The notes: generated by a model from the letters alone, not told the origin. A stretch of 16,603 nt of DNA from Bacteroidales bacterium (GCA_024762915.1 JANTGL010000021.1:1-16603), one strand, 5' to 3'. Numbered from the stretch's first letter, positions 1-8,759 are shown. Numbers and translations: made by a program.

Positions 1-1292
1 TTGCCGTTGCCGGATTAATGCTTTTTACAACTCTTTATTCAGCCCTTTCAGGGCTTTGGGGAGTTTCTTTAACGGACAGTTTTCAGTTTATTATTGCTAT
101 GACCGGAAGTATTATTTTGGCTGTTTTTGCCGTAAGGAATATTGATGTCGGCGGAATACAGGGCTTAAAAGAGAAATTACCCGAATGGAGTTTTGATTTT
201 TTCCCTTCCGTCGGTGATGCAGCTAAAAATAGCAACGGTCCCGGAACTTCAGGAATTTTAAAAATGACTGTTACTGCATTTATTGCTTATCTCGGTGTAC
301 AATGGTGGTCGAGTTGGTATCCCGGTGCAGAGCCCGGCGGCGGAGGTTATATTGCGCAACGTATGATGTCGGCAAAAAATGAGAAACATTCGGTACTTGC
401 AACACTTTGGTTTCAAGTTGCTCATTATGCTTTAAGACCTTGGCCGTGGATAATTGCAGCATTTGCGGCATTAATTCTCTATCCGGATGTCAGTGACAAA
501 GGAGCTTCTTATGTTATGCTGATTCGTGATTTAATGCCTGCCGGTTTGCTCGGTTTATTATTGGCAGCTTTTTTGGCTGCATATATGTCAACCATTGCTT
601 CGCAAACGGTTTGGGGAACTTCATATATTGTTAATGATTTTTATAAACCGTTCATTAATAAAAAAGCCGATGAAAAACAATATGTTAAAGTGTCGAGAAT
701 TACGACTTTCATATTAATGATTTTAGCATTGTTTATTACAACCCAATTTGATAAAATCAGCGATGCCTGGAAATTTGTTTTGGCAATGAGTGCCGGCATC
801 GGATTGGTTTTGCTATTGAGATGGTTTTGGTGGAGGATTAATGCCTGGTCGGAAATTTCTGCAATGATTGCACCTTATATAATATATCCCGTTTTAAGAT
901 ATGTATTTAAATTAGATGTTTTATCAAAAGATTTTGAATTAAGCTTAATATTAATTGTGATATGGTCAACTGTCGTATGGGTCACCGTAACATTTTTGAC
1001 AAAACCTGACAGTGATGAGAAATTGCAATCATTTTACCGAAAAATACATCCGGGGGGCAGAGGATGGCGTAAAATATCTTCAGATATGCCTGATGTAAAA
1101 GGAGATACAGGTTACGGAAGATTGTTCGTGAACTGGTTTGCCGGAAGTATTATGGTTATGTTTGCTTTATTCGGAATCGGGAAAATAATTTTTGCAGAAT
1201 ATCTGACCGGCTTTATTTTTATTGCTGTTTCTATATTCCTTGGATTTGTTATTTCATATAATTTATCAAAAAATACAATTGAAAATAAGTAA
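1..1292 (+). CDS. Sodium:solute symporter family protein, 5' end missing
   Basis: This is the C-terminal part of an SSS-family (SGLT/PutP-like) secondary transporter, which would use the sodium gradient to import a small solute across the inner membrane. The frame is open from base 3, before the first ATG at 18, so the true start lies upstream and roughly the first quarter to third of a typical 550-600 residue protein is missing. Numbering from the ATG at 18, many hydrophobic segments are visible. A GGYIAQRMMSAK motif is near residue 108, and the AAFLAAYMSTIASQ helix near residues 183-196 holds the Ser/Thr positions that in this family contribute to the Na2 site. SYIVNDFYKPFI follows, as is usual. 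The substrate cannot be read from the sequence. A probable co-directional glycosyltransferase gene starts 14 bp downstream. The family is clear; the solute is unknown. Confidence 0.9.
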   Translation, partial: AVAGLMLFTTLYSALSGLWGVSLTDSFQFIIAMTGSIILAVFAVRNIDVGGIQGLKEKLPEWSFDFFPSVGDAAKNSNGPGTSGILKMTVTAFIAYLGVQWWSSWYPGAEPGGGGYIAQRMMSAKNEKHSVLATLWFQVAHYALRPWPWIIAAFAALILYPDVSDKGASYVMLIRDLMPAGLLGLLLAAFLAAYMSTIASQTVWGTSYIVNDFYKPFINKKADEKQYVKVSRITTFILMILALFITTQFDKISDAWKFVLAMSAGIGLVLLLRWFWWRINAWSEISAMIAPYIIYPVLRYVFKLDVLSKDFELSLILIVIWSTVVWVTVTFLTKPDSDEKLQSFYRKIHPGGRGWRKISSDMPDVKGDTGYGRLFVNWFAGSIMVMFALFGIGKIIFAEYLTGFIFIAVSIFLGFVISYNLSKNTIENK

Positions 1293-1306
1293 TCGTATTC
1301 GGAAAT

Positions 1307-2392
1307 TTGAATAAAGAAAAAACAAAAATACTTGTTGCACCTTTAAATTGGGGCTTGGGACATGCCGTCAGAGATATTCCCGTTATTTATAATTTACTTA
1401 AGAATAAATATGAAGTTTTTATCGGAGGCGAAGGGCAATCTGGTCAACTGTTGAAGAACGAGTTTCCCGGTTTGCAATATATTGAAATTTCCTCTTTTAA
1501 AATACAATATTCAAAAAGTAAATTTTTGATTGTTAAGATTTTATTTCAACTTCCGAAAATAATAAAAGGAATAAAAAAAGAACATCGTTTTTTGCAAAAA
1601 ATAATTGATGATTATAAAATAGATATTGTTATTTCCGACAATCGTTACGGATTATATTCGGATAAAATACCGTCTGTTTTTATAACGCATCAAGTTTTTC
1701 CGGCTTTGCCGAAGATACTAAAAATTTTCGAAAAAATTATTTATAAAAGTCATCGAAATCGAATTGAAAAATTTGATACATGTTTAATACCGGATTTTGA
1801 AGGTAAAATAAATTTATCAGGTGCATTATCTCATAAATACGAATTTTCTGCTGATATTCATTTTATCGGAATTTTATCTCAATTTAAAAAAACGAATGCT
1901 CAAATTAACAGTTCTGAATATGAAATAGCCGTAATTATTTCAGGACCCGAGCCGCAAAGATACATTTTTGAGAAAAAACTTACTGAACAAATTTTACAAT
2001 CCGGTAAAAGATCAATTTTAATTACCGGATTACCCGATGCGTCTTTCCGAAAACAAATTGAAAATTTAACAATTGTGAACCATCTTTCAAGATCAGAAAT
2101 GCAAGATGTTATATTAAATTCCGAAATTATAATTAGTCGTTCCGGTTACACAACTGTAATGGATTTGGTAACGCTTCAAAAGAAAGCGATTTTAGTTCCC
2201 ACACCCGGACAAACTGAGCAAGAGTATTTGGCTGATTATCTGAAAGATAAATCTCTCTTTGTTTTCAGAAAGCAAAATGATTTTGATCTGATTAATGCTT
2301 TAATTGAATTAAAAACATTAAATACGGATTTTGAAAGTTTCTCAAACTTAGTCGGCAATAGTTTTATAAATATCATAAAATCATTGAAATAA
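1307..2392 (+). CDS. MurG-like (GT28-type) glycosyltransferase
   Basis: A predicted cytoplasmic GT-B glycosyltransferase of 361 residues. The N-terminal Rossmann half has the glycine-rich NWGLGHAVRD loop at residues 14-23, which in MurG and UDP-glycosyltransferases lies by the acceptor/donor cleft. The C-terminal half carries ISRSGYTTVMD at 276-286 and then PTPGQTEQEYLA, matching the nucleotide-sugar binding part of the glycosyltransferase 28 C-terminal domain. It is not MurG itself: the MurG signatures and the division/cell-wall gene neighbours are absent. Donor and acceptor are unknown. The start is a TTG (1307), chosen because the conserved KILVAPLNWGLGH begins seven residues later and no ATG lies between. 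The 14-bp gap to the symporter suggests co-transcription. There is no signal peptide and no membrane segment. Confidence 0.75.
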   Translation: MNKEKTKILVAPLNWGLGHAVRDIPVIYNLLKNKYEVFIGGEGQSGQLLKNEFPGLQYIEISSFKIQYSKSKFLIVKILFQLPKIIKGIKKEHRFLQKIIDDYKIDIVISDNRYGLYSDKIPSVFITHQVFPALPKILKIFEKIIYKSHRNRIEKFDTCLIPDFEGKINLSGALSHKYEFSADIHFIGILSQFKKTNAQINSSEYEIAVIISGPEPQRYIFEKKLTEQILQSGKRSILITGLPDASFRKQIENLTIVNHLSRSEMQDVILNSEIIISRSGYTTVMDLVTLQKKAILVPTPGQTEQEYLADYLKDKSLFVFRKQNDFDLINALIELKTLNTDFESFSNLVGNSFINIIKSLK

Positions 2393-2425
2393 TCTTCTCC
2401 AAAGTTTAAATTTACATATATTTCC

Positions 2426-2455
2426 TTTGTATATTAAATATATTACTTAACTTTG
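2426..2455 (+). promoter_or_regulatory. Bacteroidota promoter for rimP-nusA-infB
   Basis: TTTG at 2426-2429 and TAACTTTG at 2448-2455 are separated by 18 bp. This matches the -33 TTTG / -7 TAnnTTTG architecture of Bacteroidota housekeeping sigma factors. Transcription would start around 2460, giving a leader of about 60 nt before rimP. Confidence 0.7.
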
Positions 2456-2484
2456 CAGCCGAAAATGAGGATAAGAAGAAATTG

Positions 2485-2503
2485 AGGGGACGGTCAGTCC
2501 CCT
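2485..2503 (+). promoter_or_regulatory. rimP leader hairpin, possible attenuator
   Basis: AGGGGAC (2485-2491) and GTCCCCT (2497-2503) form a perfect, mostly G:C 7-bp stem with the 5-nt loop GGTCA, followed by the U-rich tail GTTTTATT. It lies between the promoter and the rimP start, so it is in the leader RNA. The shape is that of a weak intrinsic terminator or pause hairpin. Attenuation of this operon by its own product NusA is an inference by analogy with feedback control of nusA operons elsewhere. Confidence 0.55.
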
Positions 2504-2519
2504 GTTTTATTGGATAAAT

Positions 2520-2999
2520 TTGAAGTACTCTAAAGAAAATATTGTTAAGCTGTCTGAAAATATTATAAAATCGGAAATTGAAGATTTTACCGATAAAGAT
2601 ATTTTTATAACAGATGTGAAAATTTCGGGAGATAACAGAATTACGGTTTTAATTGACAGTTTTGAAGGTATCAAAATAAAAGATTGTGCCAAGTTGAGTA
2701 AGGAAATTGAAAGTAAATTAGACCGTGAAAATGAAGATTTTGAACTTGTTGTATCTTCTGCAGGCCTGGATAAGCCTTTTACCGTTCATAAACAATATGA
2801 AAAAAATAAAGGTAAATTGGTTAAGATATTAACATCGGACGGTGAAAAAATTAAAGGGAAATTAATTTCTGTTTATAAAACTGATATTGAAATTGAACCT
2901 GAGATTAAAAAAAATAAAACAAAAACTGAAACAAAAAAAGAAAATTTAACTGTGGCATTTAGCCGAATAAAAGAAGCTAAAGTTGTTATAACGTTTTAA
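2520..2999 (+). CDS. rimP: Ribosome maturation factor RimP
   Basis: RimP binds the free 30S subunit and helps its late assembly in the cytoplasm. The 159-residue length is normal for the family (about 150-160). The N-terminal alpha/beta domain includes the stretch around residues 50-64 (FEGIKIKDCAKLSKE) and the family hallmark FELVVSSAGLDKPF at about 79-92. The C-terminal SH3-like domain (about 100-159) carries a Lys/Glu/Thr-rich insertion near residues 125-142. The start is read as TTG at 2520; there is no ATG between the upstream in-frame stop at 2472 and the conserved body. It is first in the rimP-nusA-infB operon, 11 bp before nusA, and is preceded by a promoter and a G:C hairpin that may control expression. 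Identification rests on sequence plus the diagnostic gene order. Confidence 0.92.
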   Translation: MKYSKENIVKLSENIIKSEIEDFTDKDIFITDVKISGDNRITVLIDSFEGIKIKDCAKLSKEIESKLDRENEDFELVVSSAGLDKPFTVHKQYEKNKGKLVKILTSDGEKIKGKLISVYKTDIEIEPEIKKNKTKTETKKENLTVAFSRIKEAKVVITF

Positions 3000-3010
3000 T
3001 ACATAGTGAA

Positions 3011-4264
3011 ATGGATAATATGAATTTAATAGATACTTTCGCGAGTTTTAAGGAAAACAAAGACATAGACCGAGTGACAATGATGGGTGTTTTGGAAGAA
3101 GTTTTTCGAGGTATGTTTGAAAAACAATTCGGAACATCTGAAAATTTTGATTTTATTATCAATATTGATAAAGGTGATTTTGAGATATGGAGAAATCGAA
3201 TTGTAACAGCCGACGGTGAAGTAGAAGATCCGAATTTACAAGTTGAAGTTAGTGAAGTCCATAAAATTGATCCTGACTATGAAGTAGGAGAGGAGTTTGC
3301 CGATGAAGTTAAATTGGAAGACTTCGGAAGAAGAAGTATTTTGTCACTTCGCCAAAATTTATCGTCCAAGATTTTACAATTGGAAAGAGAAAATGTCTAT
3401 GAAAGATATAAAGATAAAATCGGAGATATCGTAACCGGTGAGGTGTATCAGGTTTGGAAAAAAGAAATGCTCATTCTTGATGATGAGGAAAATGAAATGA
3501 TATTACCGAGGAATGAACAAATACCCTCTGATTTTTTCCGAAAAGGAGATACATTAAGGGCTGTTATTGAGCGTGTTGACATGAAAAATAATGCCCCTTT
3601 AATTATTATTTCACGAACATCATCGAAATTTCTTGAACGTTTGTTTGAATTAGAAGTTCCGGAGATTTATGACGGATTAATAACCATTAAAAAAATAGTA
3701 AGAGTTGCCGGTGAAAGAGCAAAAGTTGCCGTAGAATCTTATGATGACAGAATTGATCCCGTCGGTGCTTGCGTCGGAATGAAAGGTGCACGAATTCACG
3801 GAATTGTCAGAGAATTACGTAATGAAAATATTGATGTTATCAATTATTCCGAAAATTTAAAACTTTACATTCAAAGAGCCTTAAGTCCGGCCAAAGTAAA
3901 GAATATTAAAATACTGGAAGAAGAGAAAAAAGCAGAAGTATTTTTAGATCCTGATGAAGTTTCCAAAGCAATCGGTAAAGGCGGATTGAATATAAAATTA
4001 GCAGGAAAATTAGTCGGTTATGAAATAGATGTTTTCAGAGATATTGATGAAAGCGAATTGGAGGATGATGTTGATATCATGGAATTTAACGATGAAATTG
4101 ATGAATGGGTATTGGAATCATTTAAAAATATCGGTTGCGATACGGCAAAAAGCGTTTTAAATATTTCCAGAGAAGAATTAATCAAAAGAACTGATCTTGA
4201 GGAGGAAACGGTTGATTCGGTTATTAAAATACTGAAAAGTGAATTCGAAGATCACAAAGAATAA
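3011..4264 (+). CDS. nusA: Transcription termination/antitermination factor NusA
   Basis: NusA binds RNA polymerase and nascent RNA, modulating pausing, intrinsic termination and antitermination. The 417 residues are the usual Bacteroidota length. In order they hold the polymerase-binding N-terminal domain (about 1-125), an S1 domain (about 133-200, starting near GDIVTGEVYQVWKKE), KH1 with GACVGMKG at 252-259, KH2 with IGKGG at 321-325, and a short helix-hairpin-helix-like tail (about 365-415). The acidic repeats of the gammaproteobacterial protein are absent. Two in-frame ATGs compete (3011 and 3020); 3011 is preferred because Bacteroidota homologues typically begin with an acidic residue before the MNLID segment. 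The gene lies between rimP and infB as in most bacteria. Its product could act on the leader hairpin of its own operon. Confidence 0.95.
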   Translation: MDNMNLIDTFASFKENKDIDRVTMMGVLEEVFRGMFEKQFGTSENFDFIINIDKGDFEIWRNRIVTADGEVEDPNLQVEVSEVHKIDPDYEVGEEFADEVKLEDFGRRSILSLRQNLSSKILQLERENVYERYKDKIGDIVTGEVYQVWKKEMLILDDEENEMILPRNEQIPSDFFRKGDTLRAVIERVDMKNNAPLIIISRTSSKFLERLFELEVPEIYDGLITIKKIVRVAGERAKVAVESYDDRIDPVGACVGMKGARIHGIVRELRNENIDVINYSENLKLYIQRALSPAKVKNIKILEEEKKAEVFLDPDEVSKAIGKGGLNIKLAGKLVGYEIDVFRDIDESELEDDVDIMEFNDEIDEWVLESFKNIGCDTAKSVLNISREELIKRTDLEEETVDSVIKILKSEFEDHKE

Positions 4265-4271
4265 AGTTTTG

Positions 4272-4320
4272 ATACAGAAAAATTTATATTAATATTGCAT
4301 TTAAAGTGCTGATTCTGTAT
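4272..4320. repeat. Inverted repeat between nusA and infB
   Basis: ATACAGAA (4272-4279) and TTCTGTAT (4313-4320) are perfect 8-bp arms around a 33-nt AT-rich loop, which contains a smaller GCA/TGC pairing (4297-4299 with 4307-4309). No T-tract follows, so a terminator is unlikely. It might be an RNA processing or stability element in the nusA-infB intercistronic region. The function is unknown. Confidence 0.35.
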
Positions 4321-4356
4321 TCATAAAATAAAATTGTTTAAATATTTGTAAATTAT

Positions 4357-7248
4357 ATGGCAGAAGTTAAAAAAAGCAAAAGACTCGCACAAATTGCCAG
4401 AGAACTTAATGTGGGAATTCCGCATTTGATTGAACATCTTCAAAGCAATGGTATTGAAGTAGATGCAAGACCTAATGCAAAAGTTTCTCCGGAAGGATAT
4501 GAACTGCTTTTAGAAAAATTCAGCTCTGACAAGAAAGTTAAAGAAGAATCTGAAAAGATTATTCAGCTTAAGCGTGAATCGGAAATTGAAGAAGTAAATG
4601 AAGTTCAAGAAAATCCCGCAGAAACTGTTGTAGAAACTGTTGAGGAAACTTTGAAAGAGGAATCTGCCGAAGCTGTAAAAACCTCGGATAAAAGTGAACT
4701 ATCCGTTGAGAAAAGTAAGGAAACTGAAATCGAAACAGAAGTACAAGTTGAACATGTAAAAACGGAATCGAAAAAGACGAAAAAAGACGTCGCAGAAAAA
4801 GAAAAACCGATAAAAGAATCAAGTAAAACTGAAACTAAAGAAAAAGAAGATTCTTCAAAACCCAAAATAGTCGGTAAAATAGATTTAAATTCAATTAATA
4901 CAAAAACAAAACCCGATTCAAAATCGAAGAAAGAAAAAGCTGAAGAAAAGGCAAAACGTAAGAAAGCTTCTGAAGAAGCGGTGATAAAGGCCAAAAAGGA
5001 AAGAGAACAAGAAGAATTGAAAAAAGCGGAAGAAGCCAAACAAAAACTTGAAGAAGAAAAACAAGCCGAAATTAATAAGAAAAAGGAAGAAGATGAGAAG
5101 AATTTTATTAAAACAAAATTTGAAGAACTTAAAAAACCTAAGATTCTCGGTAAAATTGAAATAAAAGAAGAACCGAAAGACAAAAAAAATAAACATCCTA
5201 ATAAAGCAAATGTTTCCGATTCGGAAAAGAATAAACGTAAACGAAGAAAGAGAATCAGAAAACCCGTTGCTGCCGATAAAGTTGTTGCAGGAGCAGCAAA
5301 AAAGAAAGCTCAACCAAATGCTAAAAGGTTTAAAAAACGACCGGAAGTAAGTGATGAAGATGTTCAAAAACAAGTTCGTGAAACACTTGCAAAATTGACG
5401 AATAAGACTAAAAAAACAGGTGTTACTCACAGAAAACAGAAGCGGGAGGAAAAACAACTGCAGATTCAAGAACAACTCGAGCAACAGGAAAAAGAAAAAT
5501 CAATTCTTAAAGTTACAGAATTTATTTCTGCGAATGAGCTTGCTAAGTTGATGAATGTCAATGTAAATGACGTAATTGCCACCAGTTTTGATTTGGGGAA
5601 AATGGTGACTATCAATTCTCGATTGGATGCAGAATTAATTGCAATTATTGCTGAAGAACACGGTTTTGAGGTTCAATTTATATCTGTTACAGAAACAGAT
5701 ATCGTGGAAGAAATTGTTGATAAGGAAGAAGATTTATTACCTCGGTCACCTATTGTTACCGTTATGGGACATGTTGATCACGGTAAAACATCTTTACTTG
5801 ATTATATCAGACACGCAAATGTTATAGCCGGTGAAGCAGGCGGTATAACACAACATATCGGTGCATACAGCGTAGAGTTAAAGGATGAAAAAAGAGTAAC
5901 ATTTTTAGATACTCCCGGCCATGAAGCTTTTACGGCAATGCGAGCCAGAGGTGCAAAAGTAACGGATATAGCAATTATTATTATTGCTGCTGATGATAAT
6001 ATTATGCCTCAAACGGAAGAAGCTATCAGTCATGCCAAAGCTGCCGAAGTTCCGATCATTTTTGCTATTAATAAAATTGATAAACCCGGTGCAGATCCCG
6101 AAAGAATTAAACAGGAATTAGCAGAACGTAATATGCTTATTGAAGCCTGGGGAGGAAAATATCAATCTGCTGATATTTCTGCTAAAAAAGGTGAAAATAT
6201 TGAAGCTTTAATGGATGAAGTCGTTCTGGCAGCTGAGATGCTCGAATTGAAAGCTAATCCGAACAGACCGGCAAAAGGAACAATCATTGAAGCCGAATTG
6301 GATAAAGGCAGAGGCTATTTATCAACGATTTTGGTGTCAACCGGAACGCTTAACATTGGTGATATTATTTTAGCAGGAGCATACTCCGGTAAAGTAAAAG
6401 CCATGTATGACGAACGAAATAATCGTGTTAAGGCAGCAGGCCCGTCTACACCCGTACAAATTTTAGGTTTGGACGGTGCACCACAAGCCGGTGAGACTTT
6501 TTATGCGATGAAAAATGAAAAAGAAGCACGAGAAATTGCAGACAGAAATAAAAGAATTCAAAGGGAACAAACACTCAGAACACACAAACATATTACCCTT
6601 GATGAAATCGGAAGACGATTGCAACTCGGGAACTTTCAACAAATCAACCTTATTATTAAAGGCGATGTTATCGGTTCGGTTGAAGCTGTTGCGGATTCGC
6701 TTATTAAACTCGGAACGGATGAAATTCAAGTAAATGTCATCCATAAAGGTGTCGGCCAAATTTCAGAAGCAGATGTTATGTTAGCTTCGGCTTCCGATGC
6801 CATTATTATCGGTTTCCAAGTGCGACCGGCTTTGGCTGCTAAAAAATTAGCAGAAAAAGAAGAAATTGATATTCGTTTGTATTCTATTATATATCAGGCA
6901 ATTGAAGAACTTAAGCTGGCAATGGAAGGCATGTTGTCTCCTGATGTTAAAGAAGAAATAACAGCTACGGTTGAAATTCGTGAAGTCTTTAAAATTACGA
7001 AAGTCGGTAAAGTTGCCGGATGTTTTGTTCTTGACGGAAAAATTGCAAGAGATGATAAAGTAAGATTAATTCGTGAAGGAATCGTAAAATATGACGGTGA
7101 ACTCGGTTCATTGAAACGCTATAAAGATGATGCTAAAGAGGTTACGGCAGGAATGGAATGCGGATTAAATATTGAAAATTTTAATGATATTAAAGTCGGA
7201 GATATTGTTGAAGCATACCGAACAACCGAAACAGCAAGAAAACTTTAA
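4357..7248 (+). CDS. infB: Translation initiation factor IF-2
   Basis: IF-2 is the GTPase that places initiator fMet-tRNA on the 30S subunit and promotes subunit joining. The 963-residue length fits Bacteroidota. An IF2_N module at about 6-53 (starting RLAQIARELNVGIPHLI) is followed by a very long Lys/Glu-rich, probably disordered linker (about 60-380), then a second IF2_N-like module (about 387-440). The G domain has G1 GHVDHGKT at 471-478, G3 DTPGH at 518-522, G4 NKID at 572-575 and G5 SAK at 608-610. Domains II and III and the fMet-tRNA-binding C-terminal domain (ending near GDIVEAYRTTE) are complete. It is the last gene of the rimP operon, 92 bp after nusA, and is closed by a strong terminator. 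The lysine/glutamate-rich codons produce long spurious open frames on the minus strand, which are not genes. Confidence 0.97.
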   Translation: MAEVKKSKRLAQIARELNVGIPHLIEHLQSNGIEVDARPNAKVSPEGYELLLEKFSSDKKVKEESEKIIQLKRESEIEEVNEVQENPAETVVETVEETLKEESAEAVKTSDKSELSVEKSKETEIETEVQVEHVKTESKKTKKDVAEKEKPIKESSKTETKEKEDSSKPKIVGKIDLNSINTKTKPDSKSKKEKAEEKAKRKKASEEAVIKAKKEREQEELKKAEEAKQKLEEEKQAEINKKKEEDEKNFIKTKFEELKKPKILGKIEIKEEPKDKKNKHPNKANVSDSEKNKRKRRKRIRKPVAADKVVAGAAKKKAQPNAKRFKKRPEVSDEDVQKQVRETLAKLTNKTKKTGVTHRKQKREEKQLQIQEQLEQQEKEKSILKVTEFISANELAKLMNVNVNDVIATSFDLGKMVTINSRLDAELIAIIAEEHGFEVQFISVTETDIVEEIVDKEEDLLPRSPIVTVMGHVDHGKTSLLDYIRHANVIAGEAGGITQHIGAYSVELKDEKRVTFLDTPGHEAFTAMRARGAKVTDIAIIIIAADDNIMPQTEEAISHAKAAEVPIIFAINKIDKPGADPERIKQELAERNMLIEAWGGKYQSADISAKKGENIEALMDEVVLAAEMLELKANPNRPAKGTIIEAELDKGRGYLSTILVSTGTLNIGDIILAGAYSGKVKAMYDERNNRVKAAGPSTPVQILGLDGAPQAGETFYAMKNEKEAREIADRNKRIQREQTLRTHKHITLDEIGRRLQLGNFQQINLIIKGDVIGSVEAVADSLIKLGTDEIQVNVIHKGVGQISEADVMLASASDAIIIGFQVRPALAAKKLAEKEEIDIRLYSIIYQAIEELKLAMEGMLSPDVKEEITATVEIREVFKITKVGKVAGCFVLDGKIARDDKVRLIREGIVKYDGELGSLKRYKDDAKEVTAGMECGLNIENFNDIKVGDIVEAYRTTETARKL

Positions 7249-7270
7249 TAAAGATTTTTTAAAAACTTTT

Positions 7271-7301
7271 ATGCTCTGTATCTTTGCAGAGCATTTTTTT
7301 T
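7271..7301 (+). terminator. Intrinsic terminator after infB
   Basis: ATGCTCTG (7271-7278) pairs perfectly with CAGAGCAT (7287-7294), the loop is TATCTTTG, and a run of eight T ends at 7301. It begins 22 bp after the infB stop codon. The loop is itself an exact -7 promoter box, listed separately. Confidence 0.85.
7279..7286 (+). promoter_or_regulatory. -7 box of the putative hisS promoter, inside the terminator loop
   Basis: TATCTTTG matches TAnnTTTG exactly, 36 bp before the hisS start. At the -33 position there is only a T-run (7255-7260), three of four bases of TTTG. RNA starting here, near 7292, would lack the 5' arm of the terminator hairpin and so would not be terminated by it. Confidence 0.5.
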
Positions 7302-7321
7302 GAAATTCAGAAAACAGAGCT

Positions 7322-8683
7322 ATGGCAAATATTCCCGGAATACCTAAAGGAACAAGAGATTTTTCACCCGAAATTTTAGCAAAAAGAAATTATATTTTTG
7401 ATACGATTAAAGAGGTTTTTAAAAAATTTGCTTATAAACAATTAGAAACTCCGGCAATAGAGAATCTTTCAACTCTAACCGGGAAATATGGTGAAGAAGG
7501 TGATAAATTATTGTTTAAGATTCTTAATTCGGGAAATTTTCTTAAAAATGTAAGTGATACCGAATTGCATGAAAGAAATACGACAAAAATGGCACACTTG
7601 GTTTCGGAAAAAGGATTGCGTTATGATTTAACGGTTCCTTTTGCACGATACGTTGTGCAACATCAAAATGAAATTACATTTCCGTTTAAACGTTTTCAAA
7701 TTCAACCCGTATGGCGAGCCGACCGACCGCAAAAAGGCAGATACAGAGAGTTTTATCAATGCGATGCCGATATAATAGGCAGTAATTCCTTAATCAATGA
7801 ATTGGAAATTGTTCAAATGATTGATGAAGTTTTTACAAAATTGAATTTGAAGGTTACCATAAAGATTAATAACAGAAAATTACTTGCCGGAATAGCCGAA
7901 CGCATCGGGCATCCGGATAAATTAATTGATTTAACTGTTGCAATTGACAAATTAGATAAAATCGGTCATGAAAAAGTTTATGAAGAACTCAGACAATCCG
8001 GTTTTTCGGAAGACGGTATTAACTTGCTGGAACCGATTCTTAATTTCGGCGGAAGTTTTGACGACCAAATGCAGTGTATTGAAAAATTTCTCGGTGAAAC
8101 CGATACGGGTGTAACCGGAATTGATGAAATTCAAAAGCTTTTTACATACATCGATTTATTTAAATTCAATAATAACATTCAGTTAGACTTAACTTTGGCA
8201 AGAGGATTAAATTATTACACAGGCGCCATTTTTGAAGTTGTTTCGGATGAAGTTCAAATAGGAAGTATTTGCGGCGGAGGCAGATATGATGATTTAACGG
8301 GAGTTTTCGGCCTTAAGGATGTTTCCGGAGTCGGTATTTCTTTCGGAGCCGACAGAATTTATGATGTTTCGGAAAATTTGAATCGTTTTCCGGAAGATGT
8401 TAAAACAAACGTAAAGTTAATGTTTGCTAACTTTGGAGAGAAAGAAGAAAAATATTGCTTACACGTTTTGAAAAATTTAAGAGATTCCGGAATTTCTGCT
8501 GAAATTTATCCGGAAAGCAGTAAAATGAAAAAGCAAATGAAATATGCAAACAGCAACAATATTCCTTTTGTAGCAATAGCCGGTGAAAATGAAATGAAGG
8601 AAAATAAATTCACTCTAAAAAATATGCAAACCGGTGATCAACAATTGGTAACGGAGGAAGAAATGATTATACTTTTGTCTTAG
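7322..8683 (+). CDS. hisS: Histidine--tRNA ligase
   Basis: A class II aminoacyl-tRNA synthetase that charges tRNA-His in the cytoplasm, acting as a dimer. It has 453 residues. GTRDFSPE at 10-17 opens the catalytic core. RYDLTVPFARY lies at 100-110. Motif 2 runs from RFQIQPVWR (124-132) through the loop to REFYQCDADI. The histidine-specific LARGLNYYTG is at 292-301, GGGRYDDL at 318-325, and motif 3, GVGISFGADRIYD, at 336-348. The C-terminal anticodon-binding domain (about 365-453) is complete. The ATG at 7322 directly precedes the conserved N-terminus. It appears to be transcribed alone: a promoter box lies in the loop of the upstream terminator and a bidirectional terminator follows 20 bp after the stop. 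Confidence 0.96.
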   Translation: MANIPGIPKGTRDFSPEILAKRNYIFDTIKEVFKKFAYKQLETPAIENLSTLTGKYGEEGDKLLFKILNSGNFLKNVSDTELHERNTTKMAHLVSEKGLRYDLTVPFARYVVQHQNEITFPFKRFQIQPVWRADRPQKGRYREFYQCDADIIGSNSLINELEIVQMIDEVFTKLNLKVTIKINNRKLLAGIAERIGHPDKLIDLTVAIDKLDKIGHEKVYEELRQSGFSEDGINLLEPILNFGGSFDDQMQCIEKFLGETDTGVTGIDEIQKLFTYIDLFKFNNNIQLDLTLARGLNYYTGAIFEVVSDEVQIGSICGGGRYDDLTGVFGLKDVSGVGISFGADRIYDVSENLNRFPEDVKTNVKLMFANFGEKEEKYCLHVLKNLRDSGISAEIYPESSKMKKQMKYANSNNIPFVAIAGENEMKENKFTLKNMQTGDQQLVTEEEMIILLS

Positions 8684-8703
8684 GCCGGGATTGGCAAGCA
8701 TAA

Positions 8704-8741
8704 AAAAATCCCGAACAAGTTACGACATGTTCGGGATTTTT
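8704..8741. terminator. Bidirectional terminator between convergent genes
   Basis: Perfect 14-bp arms at 8704-8717 and 8728-8741 (core ATCCCGAACA / TGTTCGGGAT) enclose a 10-nt loop. The A-run at the left end and the T-run at the right end give a U-tail in both directions. It sits between the convergent ends of hisS (+) and the coiled-coil gene (-), so it can terminate both. Confidence 0.9.
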
Positions 8742-8759
8742 CATGCTGTTAAAAGACTA

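Noticed and set aside
1307..2392. Assignment of the glycosyltransferase as MurG
   Set aside because: It has the GT-B fold signatures but lacks the MurG-specific motifs and the division/cell-wall gene neighbourhood; only the broader family can be supported.
4605..5484. Long minus-strand open frames opposite infB (up to about 190 codons)
   Set aside because: They are Phe/Ser/Leu-rich low-complexity shadows of the Lys/Glu-rich linker codons of IF-2, with no independent start signals or family resemblance.
6463..6759. Small frames on both strands within the 3' half of infB
   Set aside because: They lie wholly within highly conserved IF-2 coding sequence and have no features of their own.
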